64,000 bases of DNA from Azorinus chamasolen (taxonomy: Eukaryota; Mollusca; Bivalvia; Cardiida; Solecurtidae): NCBI GenBank assembly GCA_963576725.1, contig OY755241.1, forward strand, positions 26,200,449-26,264,448. Reading direction: 5' to 3'. Shown one piece after another: positions 33,024 through 43,225 of this stretch. Each line of letters starts with the position of its first letter. Positions within the stretch are counted from its first letter, which is position 1. The notes beneath the pieces were generated by a model, which made no database searches, was not told the DNA's origin, and saw only the letters and a list, made by a program, of their open reading frames with translations. Both the position numbers and the translations under genes were made by a program.

Positions 33024-33624
33024 TGACATATACTGATTTTAAACCATTGATTAAACAGCATACATGTTCCAAATGGCAGGTTTCTTGGGACAGCAATGTT
33101 AACAATAAACTTCATGCCATCAAACCAACCATTGGTGATTCTCTGTTAAATTATAGAGCTGTTCGAAGAGATGAGGTGGTCCTAGCTAGCTGTCGCATTG
33201 GACACTCTCATATTACTCATTCCTATTTACTAAAGCGCGAAATTCAGCCAGAATGTGTCTTCTGTCAAGAGCCATACACAGTAAAACATTTTTTGATTGA
33301 ATGTATTGACCTTTCTATAATAAGACATAAATACTTTTCTGTTGATTCTATGCAACAGTTATTTAATACAGTTCCGTACGATAATATAATTTCGTTTTTT
33401 AAAGAGACTGGTCTTTATTCTAAAATATAAATCTGTTTAACCAGTTCTATCATTTTATTTCCGTATTCCTTTCTACATTTTCATCTTCGTATATTTTAAT
33501 GATTTACATACTCGTTGATCGAGATTTTTTATTGATTTTCATCGTTTCATTATAATTTTCGTCATTGGCGCTATATGACATACTTAGTGTCGCGGTGCCG
33601 TAAAACCCAACTCACTCACTCACT
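33024..33624 (+). mobile_element. LINE family A insertion 1 in the Helentron
   Basis: The 13-bp TSD CTTTGACATACAC is at 33011-33023 and 33625-33637. It contains an intact LINE-A C-terminus (frame 33047-33430, with the CVFC...H...C tail), the 3' UTR and the (ACTC)n tail. It carries a few bases of unmatched DNA (TGACAT) at its 5' junction. Confidence 0.95.
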
Positions 33625-33841
33625 CTTTGACATACACAGCCAAACCATATGGCGGTCTTACTCCAGGTTTGCTTTGTTTCTGATCATTTCGAAGAAGTGT
33701 GAAACCATCAACTGAATACTGTCTGCTACTATCAGTGCCGTGTAATCTGGATTCTGCAAATGCCACCACATCAGCAAATTTGAAATTTTGGTCTGCACAT
33801 ATGTCTTCAAAATGTTTATGTAAAGATCTACAGTTGTTGAA

Positions 33842-34103
33842 AAGTTCCGTACGAGAATATAATTTCGTTTTTGAAAGAGACTGGTCTTTATTCTAAAATA
33901 TAAATCTGTTTAACCAGTTCTATTATTATAATTATTTTATTTCTGTATTCCTTTCTACACTTTCATCTTCGTATATTTTAATGATTTACATACTCGTTGA
34001 TCGAGATTTTTTATTGATTTTCATCGTTTCATCATAATTTTCGTCATTGGCGCTATATGACCTATTTAGTGTCGCGGTGCCGTAAAACCCAACTCACTCA
34101 CTC
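33842..34103 (+). mobile_element. LINE family A insertion 2 in the Helentron
   Basis: 262 bp, 5'-truncated, covering the last codons (NIISFLKETGLYSKI-like) and the 3' UTR. The 12-bp TSD ACAGTTGTTGAA is at 33830-33841 and 34104-34115. Removing it rejoins the helicase C-terminus to the endonuclease in frame (NNC/RSL). Confidence 0.95.
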
Positions 34104-34115
34104 ACAGTTGTTGAA

Positions 34116-36302
34116 TATAATAGTAAACCTGTTATTCAAATCAAGTTCACAGAGAGGAACATAACACAGTTCTAACCTTGATTGGCATAAACGTTGCATT
34201 TCTTGCACAACATTTTCATCTACCATAAGGGCGTTCTCATTAAAGTTCAAAATATGAAGATTTTTCATCGACCTGACCCTGCTGAGAGCCACATAATGAA
34301 GGTGGGGAATTTTTCGTGTTTTTCTTTGAGACAAATCAATAACAAGTTCATCGACAGTTGTTCCTTGCGCTCGGTACACAGTTTTTCCAGCTGATGCTTG
34401 AAGTGGAAACTGAATTCGTTTTATAGTATTTCTGAATGAGCAAAATGAACGCTCAACATCAAAAATTGGCGTCCACATTTGATCGATTGCATCATGGTAA
34501 AAAGCTTTCTTTTTATATTTATTTCTTCTGTTTTTACCACACTTATCATCATCAAACGTGACCCAAATAATACTAGGCCTTGTTGTTTCTGTTTGTTTGT
34601 ATTCTATATATTTTGCAATACATGGACTGCAATACATGCAACTCACTCACTCACTCACTCACATGGACTGCCATTGTTTAATCCATTTTCAGTGTCCAAG
34701 TTAATGGTTAAATCATATATCATCCCGAGAACAACAGTTAGAGACAGCTGAAGACCCATGGTGTGTGATATATCTAAAGACTTTACCCTGTTTAAAATTT
34801 GCTCTTGTTTTTTGGCAGATATATTATCACCAACCACAGAATCATGACATTCAATGGACACTTTGGGTGCATTGAAACTCATCAGCATTTTGTCATTAAA
34901 ACTATGCATAAATGCATTTTCAGCAAAAATATGTGGTGCTGTTTTAGGATAAGACTGAATCTTGTTGAACAGTGCAGCCTGCAATCGTTATTTTGTCCTG
35001 TTCTGTTAATTTATTAATTCTTAGTTTATTGAGCATCTGAGCAAAGTTAAAATCATCTTTTTGTCTCATTATTTCTGTAAGCTCAAACATTTGGAAATGT
35101 TCTTTCCATAAGTTTGGTGATAATGCAGATGCATTTCTACACAAATCCTGAAAAATCCAGGAGTCTGCAACAGGTTTGAGTTGAAAAAGGTCCCCTACTG
35201 CTATAATGCTTATTCCACCAAATGGAATTTTCCGGCCAGTCAATTGCTGCAACCTTTGGTCAATGAAAGACAATTTATTATTACTGACCATTGATATTTC
35301 ATCAACTATAACTACAGAAAGACTTTTATATTTAGATCGAAATGTATTCAGCTGTTCACTACCTAATGTCTGGTTACTTTGTTTGAATTTTTCCATAAAT
35401 GCAGATGATACAGTTGAGCCATTTATATTGTAAGCTGCTTTTCCTGTAAATGCACATAAAATCCGCTTATCATCTGGATCTTCTCCATCTTTCAAATTAA
35501 GCATCCTGTATAATGTCTGATATAAACATCTAATCACCACACTTTTACCTACACCTCCAGCCAGAAAAGCACAATTGGGTTTATCCTTTGTCTTCACCCA
35601 ATGGATGACATGATTATAGAATTGCCTTTGTTTGTTATTGAGAGATCTTAAAAGTGATAAATAATCTTCATCTGACAAAACATTCTCAGTTTGCTCTACA
35701 GTTGCTGCAGATCCACACCCACTGCCAAGTTCAATACCAATATCATACTCTCTAGGTCCTCCTACCTTATCAGGATTGAAAAATACAAATTCCTCTGACT
35801 CAACAGGCTCTTCTTGTAATGCTTCAGATTCTTGTTCCTGAGTTCCTGGAGCAATCTCATTATAGGCATTATAATCATTTTCTGCAAGTTCTCTTGCCTG
35901 ATCTAATTCTTGAACATGGTGTTCATATACCTGTACTTTTGCATCAATAAAGTTTTTGCGCTGTTTGTAATGAGCCTCAAATGTGTCATGATCACCTAAT
36001 AAATCTGACTGTTCATTTCTCCACGGGTGGAACAAAAGAAGTCTTTCCCTGTAGTAATTTTCTCTGTCATTGCTCTTGTTGAATCTGACATATCTAATTA
36101 CTCTCTTAGATTTTCGTCTTCTGACCATAATACCACTTTTCAACTTAATAACTGTTTTATCATCATCATCAAACAGTTCTATTTCAGTCTCAGCTGTGTC
36201 ATCATCATTGATTTCATCATCATATGCTTCTGAGGATTTATCTTTTGGATATATAATATCAAGCTCTGATGCATAATCAGCAGACAGAAATGTTGTATAC
36301 AA
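34116..36302 (-). pseudogene. Helentron PIF1-type helicase
   Basis: Motif I is FLAGGVGKS (35541-35567), two residues shorter than the usual GGAGVGKS form. Motif II is VVIVDEISMV, motif III GGISIIAVGDLFQLKPV and motif IV ELTEIMRQKD. After a frameshift near 34980, QAALFNKIQSYPKTAPHIFA follows. Motif V is SAGKTVYRAQGTTVDELVID and motif VI HYVALSRVRS. The helicase would unwind the donor strand during rolling-circle transposition. The 30-bp LINE tail at 34631-34660 splits NNGSPC from IAKYIEYKQ. The N-terminal 150 residues are acidic and charged. The short P-loop and the frameshifts indicate a dead copy. Confidence 0.88.
34631..34660 (+). mobile_element. 30-bp LINE-A tail-only insertion in the Helentron
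   Basis: AATACATGC followed by AACTCACTCACTCACTCACTC, between an 11-bp TSD ACATGGACTGC (34620-34630 and 34661-34671). Removing the insert plus one TSD restores the helicase frame. The leading AATACATGC copies the local sequence at 34617-34625, which looks like filler templated next to the nick. Confidence 0.88.
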
Positions 36303-37893
36303 TGTGGTCGTTTGGAGTATCTGTTGATTAAATTGTCTGCAATGATATTAGTAGATTCAGCTGGTAATGCTTCTAAAGCATCTTTGCTTTTCAGTAAATT
36401 AACCGTTTTACCAGCCATTGATGTGTTTAAGAATACAACATCCCGAGTGCTTCTTGTTAATGGCATTTGAAAGACGAGAAACACTGCTTCTTGAGCACTG
36501 ACTTCCACACAGTTGGAAAACACATTGCCTACATGCCGGACCTGTCTTTTGATATCCATATTGCCAGCTTTTGCCTCTTTTACTGCAGCATGCATTAAAT
36601 TACTCATTCCTCTCTGAGATTTACTTATATATGATACTATATACATTGCACAGGCATACGGATCTAAAACAAACTGCATATCCATATTAGCTTTCCAGGC
36701 ACGCAATACAGTTTCATTGTAAAGATTCACACGAATATCTTTTGGACTTCGTTTCAAGAAAACTTTCGAAGCTTTTAGAGAACTTCTGATGCACTTGATA
36801 TATTCCTGTTCATTCATTTGTGCAACATTCAACAAGAATTCCTCATAAGACATTTCAAATCCCTCTTTCTCAGAGTTCATTCTCTTCTGTAATTTACTAT
36901 ACACCTTTTTATATTTATCTGTGTCTGAATCAAGTGGTTCCAATACCATAGTTTTTGCAAGAGGGGGTAATGGATATCCAAATTGACAGATATTATCTTC
37001 TTTTTTCCGACATGTCCGTGAATGCTTGTGAACTTGCAACTGTATTAGGTCATTAATAGCATCATGATCAGAACAGCATTTTAAATACTGATCCACGAAA
37101 CTTGATTTCTTCATGTGAATTGGACATAAGCTTTGGGGCTCCATCAACCCATACAATCATGTGAATATGTGGAGAACCTCTCTGTTGAAACTCAACTCGA
37201 TAAAAATAGTCGGCAACTTTACCAATAGGGTTATGATCACTTTTCAAAACTGTCTTTATAAATTCTTGTACCCTGTGATCAAAATATCTAGAGCATGTAA
37301 CAGGATCTTTCTATACAAGTTTTGTCTTTTCTTCCCAAGTCATGGCATTAATCTGGTCATCTGTATGAGAAGCTCCATAATTTAAATTTGCAAGCATTTT
37401 CAACAAATCATTCCAACGTGTGTCAGCTGATGACAATGACATAAACCATGTTGGTAAACCAAGTTGTCGAATCATAGGCTGATGACAATGACATAAACCA
37501 TGTTGGTAAACCAAGTTGTCGAATCATAGCAAATTTATCTTTTTTCCGAGACTCTAGATATGCTGGAGAGTTTCGCAACTGCTTAAAAACAAAATACCCT
37601 TGATCCTTCCTAACAAATCCTTCAATGTGATTTTCATCTCGTGCTTGGGAAGCTGTTAATCTTCTATCACCAAATTGACATTGTCTTACTACAAGATTTA
37701 CTCTGTCATTCAACTGTTTCATTTGGATCTTTTTTAGCTTAAAAAAGATATTAGGAACACTATTAGCTGCTCTCCGGTCAACACTTCGTAACTCCCATTT
37801 TGCAATATCACTATATTTAACAGAAACTGATCTTTCGTGATTGTCTTTGCGTCTTTGTCCACAAAAAAATTGCAGGGAAGCATAAATATTCAA
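36179..37893 (-). pseudogene. Helentron HUH replication initiator (Rep, Helitron_like_N)
   Basis: In order: SVSVKYSDIAKWELRSVDRR, the motif LGLPTWFMSLSSAD, WNDLLKMLANLNYG, then a TAG (37311-37313) and KDPVTCSRYFDHRVQEFIKT. The HUH box is RGSPHIHMIVWVDG (PHIHM at 37158-37172). After a frameshift near 37110, ICQFGYPLPP, NMDMQFVLDPYACA and the catalytic pair YIVSYISK (two tyrosines three residues apart, about 36629-36643) follow. HUH plus two tyrosines is the nicking and joining centre of Helitron rolling-circle transposases. A 52-bp duplication breaks the frame at 37426-37529. Confidence 0.88.
37426..37529 (-). repeat. 52-bp tandem duplication inside Rep
   Basis: The unit GCTGATGACAATGACATAAA... 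occurs at 37426-37477 and again, identical, at 37478-37529. 52 is not divisible by 3, so it shifts the Rep frame within LGLPTWFMSLSSAD. The identity of the copies suggests a recent event or an assembly error. Confidence 0.92.
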
Positions 37894-39167
37894 TAGTCAA
37901 CATCATAGTATATGCTCAAAGGCTTTTGGCCTTCACCTGGTGCAAATGTGAATGTTTCTGTTCTGTTTTCCAGATCTGAATAATCCACTAGAGTGTCAAT
38001 ATTCCCAACATTTGACTGATCAGTTTCCTCTGATTCAGAATCAGACAAATCAACATCATCATTTTCATTAATTTTGTGAGCAATTTCTTGAATATTCAAA
38101 ACATGGCTGTCATTTGTTTCTTCACTTTCTGTTTGTGGCTTTACATATTCTTGCAAAATATCTTTACTCTGTTGTGTCACATCTTGAACCCATTTTTCAT
38201 GAACTTGAACATTTGAATCTTTATACAGCTAACTGTGTCGCATTAACCAGTGCAAAGCCACTAGAACATGCAAAGGCCTTATATTCTCTGTAAAAGCACA
38301 TGATGAGTATGACAATTTCCTCTTTAGTTTTACTGCAACAACAGCATTCTCATCTAAAGGTCTTGGCAAAGCATCAACAACAGGCTGCAGTTCTGTTGGC
38401 ACATTTACTATATTTCCCTTCACAGAATACTGTCGCCCCCTTGGCAATTCTCGTATCTGCATGAAAGGTATCCTAAGTGAAATAAGTCGTTCCTCTAGTG
38501 GATACAATTCTAATTCTTTTGGTTTTTCTGGCCATTTCATACCATTGATTACCGAAAGCTTTGGAATTTTATGCAGCAATATACTGTTTTTACATGTCAA
38601 ACATATCCATTCTTTATCATCTACAGACATCTGCTGTGTTAAGTACTTTACTCGCTGTCCATTTGATAAGGTATTTGCTTCTGATACACTCTGTTTGAAC
38701 CATGTTTGGTGACAACAGCTACATATGTAGACCGGTCCTATCGATACATTTTTATGAAACACATCAATGCACTTACTGATATCAGAACCATATTTTCTGC
38801 GCTTTGACAACAATTTTTCATCTGCAGTAAAAGATTGGTCTTTTCGCTTAGAAGCTTTTTGTGCAGAGTCATGCATCCTTTCAACACGTTTGTTATTTCT
38901 ATTACATCTTAATTGTTGTTGTTTAATTCTTTCTTTTTCTAAGTTAATTGGATCTGACCTTGCTTTCTTTTTAGACATGCGTTCATGCTCAAGTTCCCAT
39001 TGTCTGTATTCTTCTACCAACCTAGCTCTCCTCTTTGACTGTTTTTCCTTGTTTTTATAATCAAATGACTGCCTAGCTTTAGCCATTGACTTCAAAGTGC
39101 GCTGTCTTTCTTTGACCATTGCCTCATCTGAGTCTTGTTTTTCTCTTTGCCTCAGTCTCCTTTTCAT
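37890..39167 (-). pseudogene. Helentron zinc-cluster region upstream of Rep (DUF6570-like)
   Basis: It begins with a basic coiled segment, then NVSIGPVYICSCCHQTWFKQ, EWICLTCKNSILLHKIPKLS and LYPLEERLISLRIPFMQIRE, followed by LPRGRQYSVKGNIVNVPTEL and LKRKLSYSSCAFTENIRP. The CxxC pairs and the PFMQIRELPRG and GNIVNVP strings match the block I know to precede Helitron_like_N in animal Helitrons. A TAG at 38229-38231 (in ...LMRHS*LYKDSNV) interrupts it. The frame then continues as an acidic linker (DVDLSDSESEETDQ) to 37890 and shifts into Rep (DYEYLCFPAIF). Confidence 0.8.
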
Positions 39168-39535
39168 TAAAGCTCTTTGACTGTCGTGCTATAGTCATGG
39201 ACTTTAAAGTGCGTCTTTTTTCTTCAACCATTAGTTCATTTGACTGTCTTGCTTCTCTCTTTGCCTTTCTTTCTTTTTCCTTAAAGATCTCAGACTGTCT
39301 TGCTTTAGTCATGGACTTTAAAGTGCGTTTCTTTTCTTCAATCATTACTTCACTTGACTGTCTTGATTCTCTCTTTACCTTTCTTTCTTTTTCCTTAAAG
39401 CTGTCAGACTGTCTTGCTTTAGTCATGGACTTTGAAGTGCGTCTCTTTTCTTCAATCATTACTCCACTTGACTGTCTTGCTTGTCTCTTTGCCTCTTTTT
39501 CTTTCTCTTTAAAGCTTCCTGATTGCCTCTGTAAT
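39081..39535 (-). repeat. 38-residue coding tandem repeat in the Helentron
   Basis: Four copies of a lysine/arginine/glutamate-rich unit (EEKRRTLKSMTKARQS, then FKEKERKAKREARQS) with anchors at 39081, 39193, 39307 and 39421. The spacing is 114 bp (38 codons) between the right-hand copies and 112 bp before the last, which marks a 2-bp deletion that shifts frame. It is likely a long charged helix or coiled coil. Confidence 0.85.
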
Positions 39536-39612
39536 TGTTTATAGAATCGTAAGTAATTTTTTCTCATCTGTTCTTTTTCTAGGTCCACTTGTTTCTTTTT
39601 GCTCTTTTGCAC
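39124..39612 (-). pseudogene. Helentron charged-repeat segment
   Basis: The frame QKSKKKQVDLEKEQMRKNYL joins the peptidase-like domain upstream by a frameshift near 39600 and runs through three of the 38-residue repeats. It is highly basic with no hydrophobic core, so probably helical or nucleic-acid binding. It is part of the single ancestral polyprotein rather than a separate gene. Confidence 0.75.
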
Positions 39613-40955
39613 TTGATCCAGACAATAAGTGTCACGTCTTCCTCATCACTTGAAATAATAGCATAACCTTTTACCACTTTCTTCAGCTTTGCTTTTGTTT
39701 CGACTCGTTTTGTTTCATCTTGATGGATACTTTTTGATACTACTTTTGGTTTCTTCTGTAAATTTTTGGCTGCTTTTCTCCCTTTTGTAACATTTTTCCA
39801 TTTATTACAGCTAGACTTACAGTTCATTTTCTCATGTGCATCCACTTGACAGTTGTATGCAGTTACCAATGTATCAAACTCATGACGGGAAACTGTACTA
39901 TCCATTTCAGTGAAGATCAATGGTTGTAACTCAAACTGAGATGTCAAGTCAATCAGCATGCTATTGTACACAGCATACATAAAACCAGCCAGATCGTCAA
40001 TACTATCAAATGATGCAAGCACTGAAAACCCATCAACAGTGGACAAGCCAGTATGGTCATGTGAATGTGAGTCAAAGAAATAATATAAGCCATCTTTCAT
40101 GTACACTGCTGAACAAACTGCACCAATTATGACAAGGATGTGTTTAGCACTCTGTAAAGCTGTATGTAGTGCCTGATGCAATGTTGGTAGCTGCATATCA
40201 CCAAACTGTTCAACAGCAACACCAGATATAACATTTGACTTTTTGATATTAACTTTTCTAGTACCCATGTCTAAAACATTTGGCAATTCATCAAAGCTCA
40301 GTAACTTGCTCTCTAGCTTTTGTTTTGCTTTCAATCCAAAATTGATTCTGTGATACAACTGATCACCCGCCACCAACACATTGTCTATATCTTGTGAAGA
40401 GATGAGTTCTGAATACTTTCCATATGCTAATGCACACAAAGAATTAGCAACACACTGATTTCCTCGGGATTCACTGCTGAATTGATTATCTCCTTGATGA
40501 AAAGAGCCAAAAATGAAATTCCTCGTATTTGAATTTCCATGACTGTGAAAATCATCATTCAATATATCGTTTGTTACATCATTCAACAGGTGATTTGAGG
40601 TATTTGATGTTTGCACAAGAAACATATCCTCTAACATATCTGTAGGAATCTTTTCAGCAATATATTCTGGACAGTTTTTAGGCAATTCATAAAGCAAATC
40701 TTTTGTCAAATCTTTGGCATTTTTCACATAGTCAGATGGCCTAGAAGGCTTGTAAGGGTGGGCATGTACCCCCATCTGATAACAAGTGCCCTGTGCAGAT
40801 GAGTATATATGCTCATCTGATTCATTTGAGGTCTGTAGAGGACTGCAATCATCAATGTCAAAATCTGTCTGCACATCAACTGTTCGTCTTGTTCTCATGA
40901 ACTCACGACGGCTAGATTTACGTTGGTCAGTAGACTTTCTCTTTAACCTCGGCAT
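39579..40955 (-). pseudogene. Helentron N-terminal cysteine-peptidase-like domain
   Basis: The start MPRLKRKSTDQRKSSRREFM is the first Met after a stop-rich region and opens with a basic stretch. Around residues 160-330 the frame has SRGNQCVANSLCALAYG (putative catalytic Cys), DIDNVLVAGDQLYHRI, FDELPNVLDMG, HILVIIGAVCSAVYMKDGLY and YFFDSHSHDHTG (putative Asp/His). This spacing resembles the papain-fold deubiquitinase class of the Pfam Peptidase_C76 family, also met in large viral tegument proteins; an OTU-like peptidase is the alternative. A role in processing the polyprotein or removing ubiquitin is inference. A KSSCNKW cysteine patch follows. The last 17 residues are out of frame. Confidence 0.65.
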
Positions 40956-40974
40956 TGTTCTGGAACAGAAATAA

Positions 40975-41289
40975 ATTGGAAAAAGTCAGATGCAATGTAA
41001 CCTATTCAATAAAAATATAAAAGAACTATATGTAATGTAAATTAATTCAGTCAACCCTTTCTAATTTAAGTGTGAATGGAATAAATGGATCACAAACACA
41101 GAATAAAGTTATAGAAAACTCATGCAAAAAACTCCGAATGGGTGATCCTACATACATGTACTTTTTTCTATTTGAAATGAACAATTATTTCACAAATACA
41201 GTTCATGAAGGTTTTTACTATATATATCCTGTATTCAGACAGCAGTAATGAAACTTCCCTGTGAGAAATAAAAAATATTCATGACTGGT
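40975..41289. other. Region 5' of the Helentron ORF
   Basis: No gene. It presumably holds the 5' end of the Helentron, but I cannot identify a terminus or promoter by eye. Confidence 0.4.
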
Positions 41290-41630
41290 TTTCAAACTAT
41301 TTGACATAGACATACCTAGTGACCAATGTCCACAGCAAGTTTGAAAACCCTTAGACAAACCCTTGAGCAGATATTGATATGGACACTAATTAAGGTCAAA
41401 GTCACTGACCTTTGACCAAGTGACCTCAAAAACAATAGGCGTAATTAAATGGTTATTATTAACAACAGCAACAAGTTTAATGATTCTATACCACACCATT
41501 TATCAGTTAATGATGGGAAATTGTTCGAACTACCGAGAGACCAACCACACAACAGACAGACCGATCGTCCACCCGATCAACTTGTGCAAAGCAATATACC
41601 CCCATTTGTTTAAAAGGGGAGTATAAAAAG
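41290..41630 (+). mobile_element. Tandem-repeat-type element end
   Basis: Unit fragments (GACCTTTGACCAAGTGACCT) lead to a block with ACAGACAGACCGATCG and then the hairpin ATACCCCC...AAGGGGAGTAT before AAAAAG (about 41600-41628). It has the same end plan as the other TR families. Confidence 0.5.
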
Positions 41631-42052
41631 AAACCTAAATCAGCAATTTCATTGAAAAAGATACTGTTCATTGATAGCAATGACACATACAAATCTGTCA
41701 AACCCCCTAGTAATGTACGAAATAAATACAAAGACCTACTCCAGGTTATTATTCAGATATATCGATGGAAACAACTGGAATTCAAAGCTAATAATCTTTT
41801 TTTTTTAGTTTTTGTTTGAGTTATATCTTAAACATTGGTATATGTCTGTTGTTTTTATACATCCATGAAATAGTGTATTAGCTTTACTGGAGAGTTGATC
41901 TAACAGATGTTGTTTCAAATCAACACTGTACTTACCACACCTTCCAATATCTGTATGTTTCAACACTGGTCTCCTAATACTCCTTCGCTCAAAATCCTTC
42001 ACACTACACAAGTTAACTATTTAATCCCTGAAGTGTCCATGAACTATCACTA

Positions 42053-43225
42053 TGAACTAATTCCACAGCACTTATCACTTCACTATATGTCTTTAAAGTC
42101 ACAAAGAAATAAACAAGAGGGCCAGAATGGCCCTGACATCGCTCACCAGCCAATCAGAGGAGTTTTCACTATATGTTTCTAGAGAAAACTGGCACCCCTG
42201 GGGCGGGGTCAATTTTGAACCCAGGGGCATAATGTATGTAACTTTTGTAGAGGACCTGAACATGCTGCTATGTGCCAAATATGAAAGCTGAGAACCGTGT
42301 AGATTCAGAGGAGAAGATTTTCAAAGTTGTCACTATATGTTTCTAATGAAATCTGGCTACCCCTTGGGCCGGGCCAATTTTGACCCTGGGGCCATAATTT
42401 ATATAACTTTTGTAGAGGACCTGAACATGATGCTATGTGCCAAATATGAAAGCTGAGAACCCTGTAGATTCAGAGGAGAAGATTTTCAAAGTTGTCACTA
42501 TATGTTTCTATTCAAAACTGGCTACCCCTGGGGCGGGGCCAATTTTGACCCCAGGGGCATAATTTATATAACTTTTGTAGAGGACCTGAACATGATGCTA
42601 TGTGCCAAATATGAAAGCTGAGAACCCTGTAGATTCAGAGGAGAAGATTTTCAAAGTTGTCACTATATGTTTCTATTCAAAACTGGCTACCCCTGGGGCG
42701 GGGCCAATTTTGACCCCAGGGGCATAATTTATATAACTTTTGTAGAGGACCTAAACATGATGCTTTGTGCCAAATATGAAAGCTGAGAACCCTGTAGATT
42801 CAGAGGAGAAGATTTTCAAAGTTTTACTATATATTTCAATAGAAAACAAGACACCCTGGGGCGGGGCCAATTTTGACCCCAGGGGCAAAATTTATATAAC
42901 TTTTGTAGAGGACCTAAAGATGATGCTATGTAACAAAGATGAAAGCTGAGAACCCTGTAGATTCAGAGGAGAAGATTTTTAAAGGTTCAAATTGTTGACG
43001 CCCGACGACGGACATCAAGTGATCACAAAAGCTCACCCTGAGCACAAAAGTGCTCTGGTGAGCTAAAAAAAAACAGGCACAAAACTAGTTCCACGGCACT
43101 TATCACTTCACTATATATGTATTTCAAAGTCACAAAGAAATATAGAACTGGCACAGGACTAGTTTCACTGCACTTATCACTTCACTCTATACGTCTTTTA
43201 AAGTCACAAAGAAATATATTCTTAT
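42053..43225 (+). repeat. Short tandem repeat hosting a TR-165 element
   Basis: CACTTATCACTTCACTATATG ... AAAGTCACAAAGAAAT (about 75-80 bp) occurs at about 42066, 43095 and 43170. A TR-165 copy (42112-43066) sits between the first and second units. Confidence 0.65.
42112..43066 (+). mobile_element. TR-165 element, complete
   Basis: ACAAGAGGGCCAGAATGGCC at the left, five to six core units, then GACGCCCGACGACGGACATC and GCTCACC..GAGCACAAAAGTGCTC..GGTGAGCTA at the right. Adjacent units are almost identical (42470-42740), which suggests recent homogenisation. Confidence 0.88.

Larger units (their letters stand above)
32598..34115 (-). pseudogene. Helentron EEP (AP-type) endonuclease domain, split by two LINE insertions
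   Basis: Three pieces make one domain. It starts LNNRFTIIFNNC at 34115 and, past the first insertion, continues RSLHKHFEDICADQNFKF, DVVAFAESRLHG and LRNDQKQSKPG (33829-33638). Past the second insertion come DNIIVN, a TAG (32991-32993), then IVVLYKSPSCSFQSFK, VIFIGDFNIDIS (GDFNID at 32792-32809) and SDHKLIYFCLPDH ending at 32598. The metal-binding and catalytic signatures N..SL, E (AES), GDFN and SDH of the exonuclease-endonuclease-phosphatase fold are all present. In Helentrons this domain is fused C-terminal to the helicase and probably acts in target cleavage. Confidence 0.85.
32439..40974 (-). mobile_element. Helentron (Helitron-like element 2), decayed, three LINE insertions
   Basis: Read on the minus strand, the domains are: cysteine-peptidase-like (40955-39579), charged 38-residue repeats (39535-39081), zinc-cluster Helitron region (about 38770-38229), HUH Rep (37893-36179), PIF1-type helicase (36302-34116) and EEP endonuclease (34115-32598). 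Rep plus helicase defines Helitrons; a C-terminal AP-type endonuclease defines the Helentron branch. With insertions and the 52-bp duplication removed the ancestral frame is about 2,450 codons. Decay: TAG at 38229-38231, 37311-37313 and 32991-32993, plus frameshifts near 39600, 39150, 37890, 37865, 37110, 36300 and 34980. Element ends are not proven. A hairpin CTAGTAC-ATAA-GTACTAG at 32510-32527 lies 70 bp past the stop and is a candidate 3' structure. Confidence 0.88.

Noticed and set aside
38461..39544. Plus-strand frames opposite the Helentron (e.g. 39119-39544)
   Set aside because: Antisense shadows of the 38-residue repeat and zinc-cluster coding sequence.
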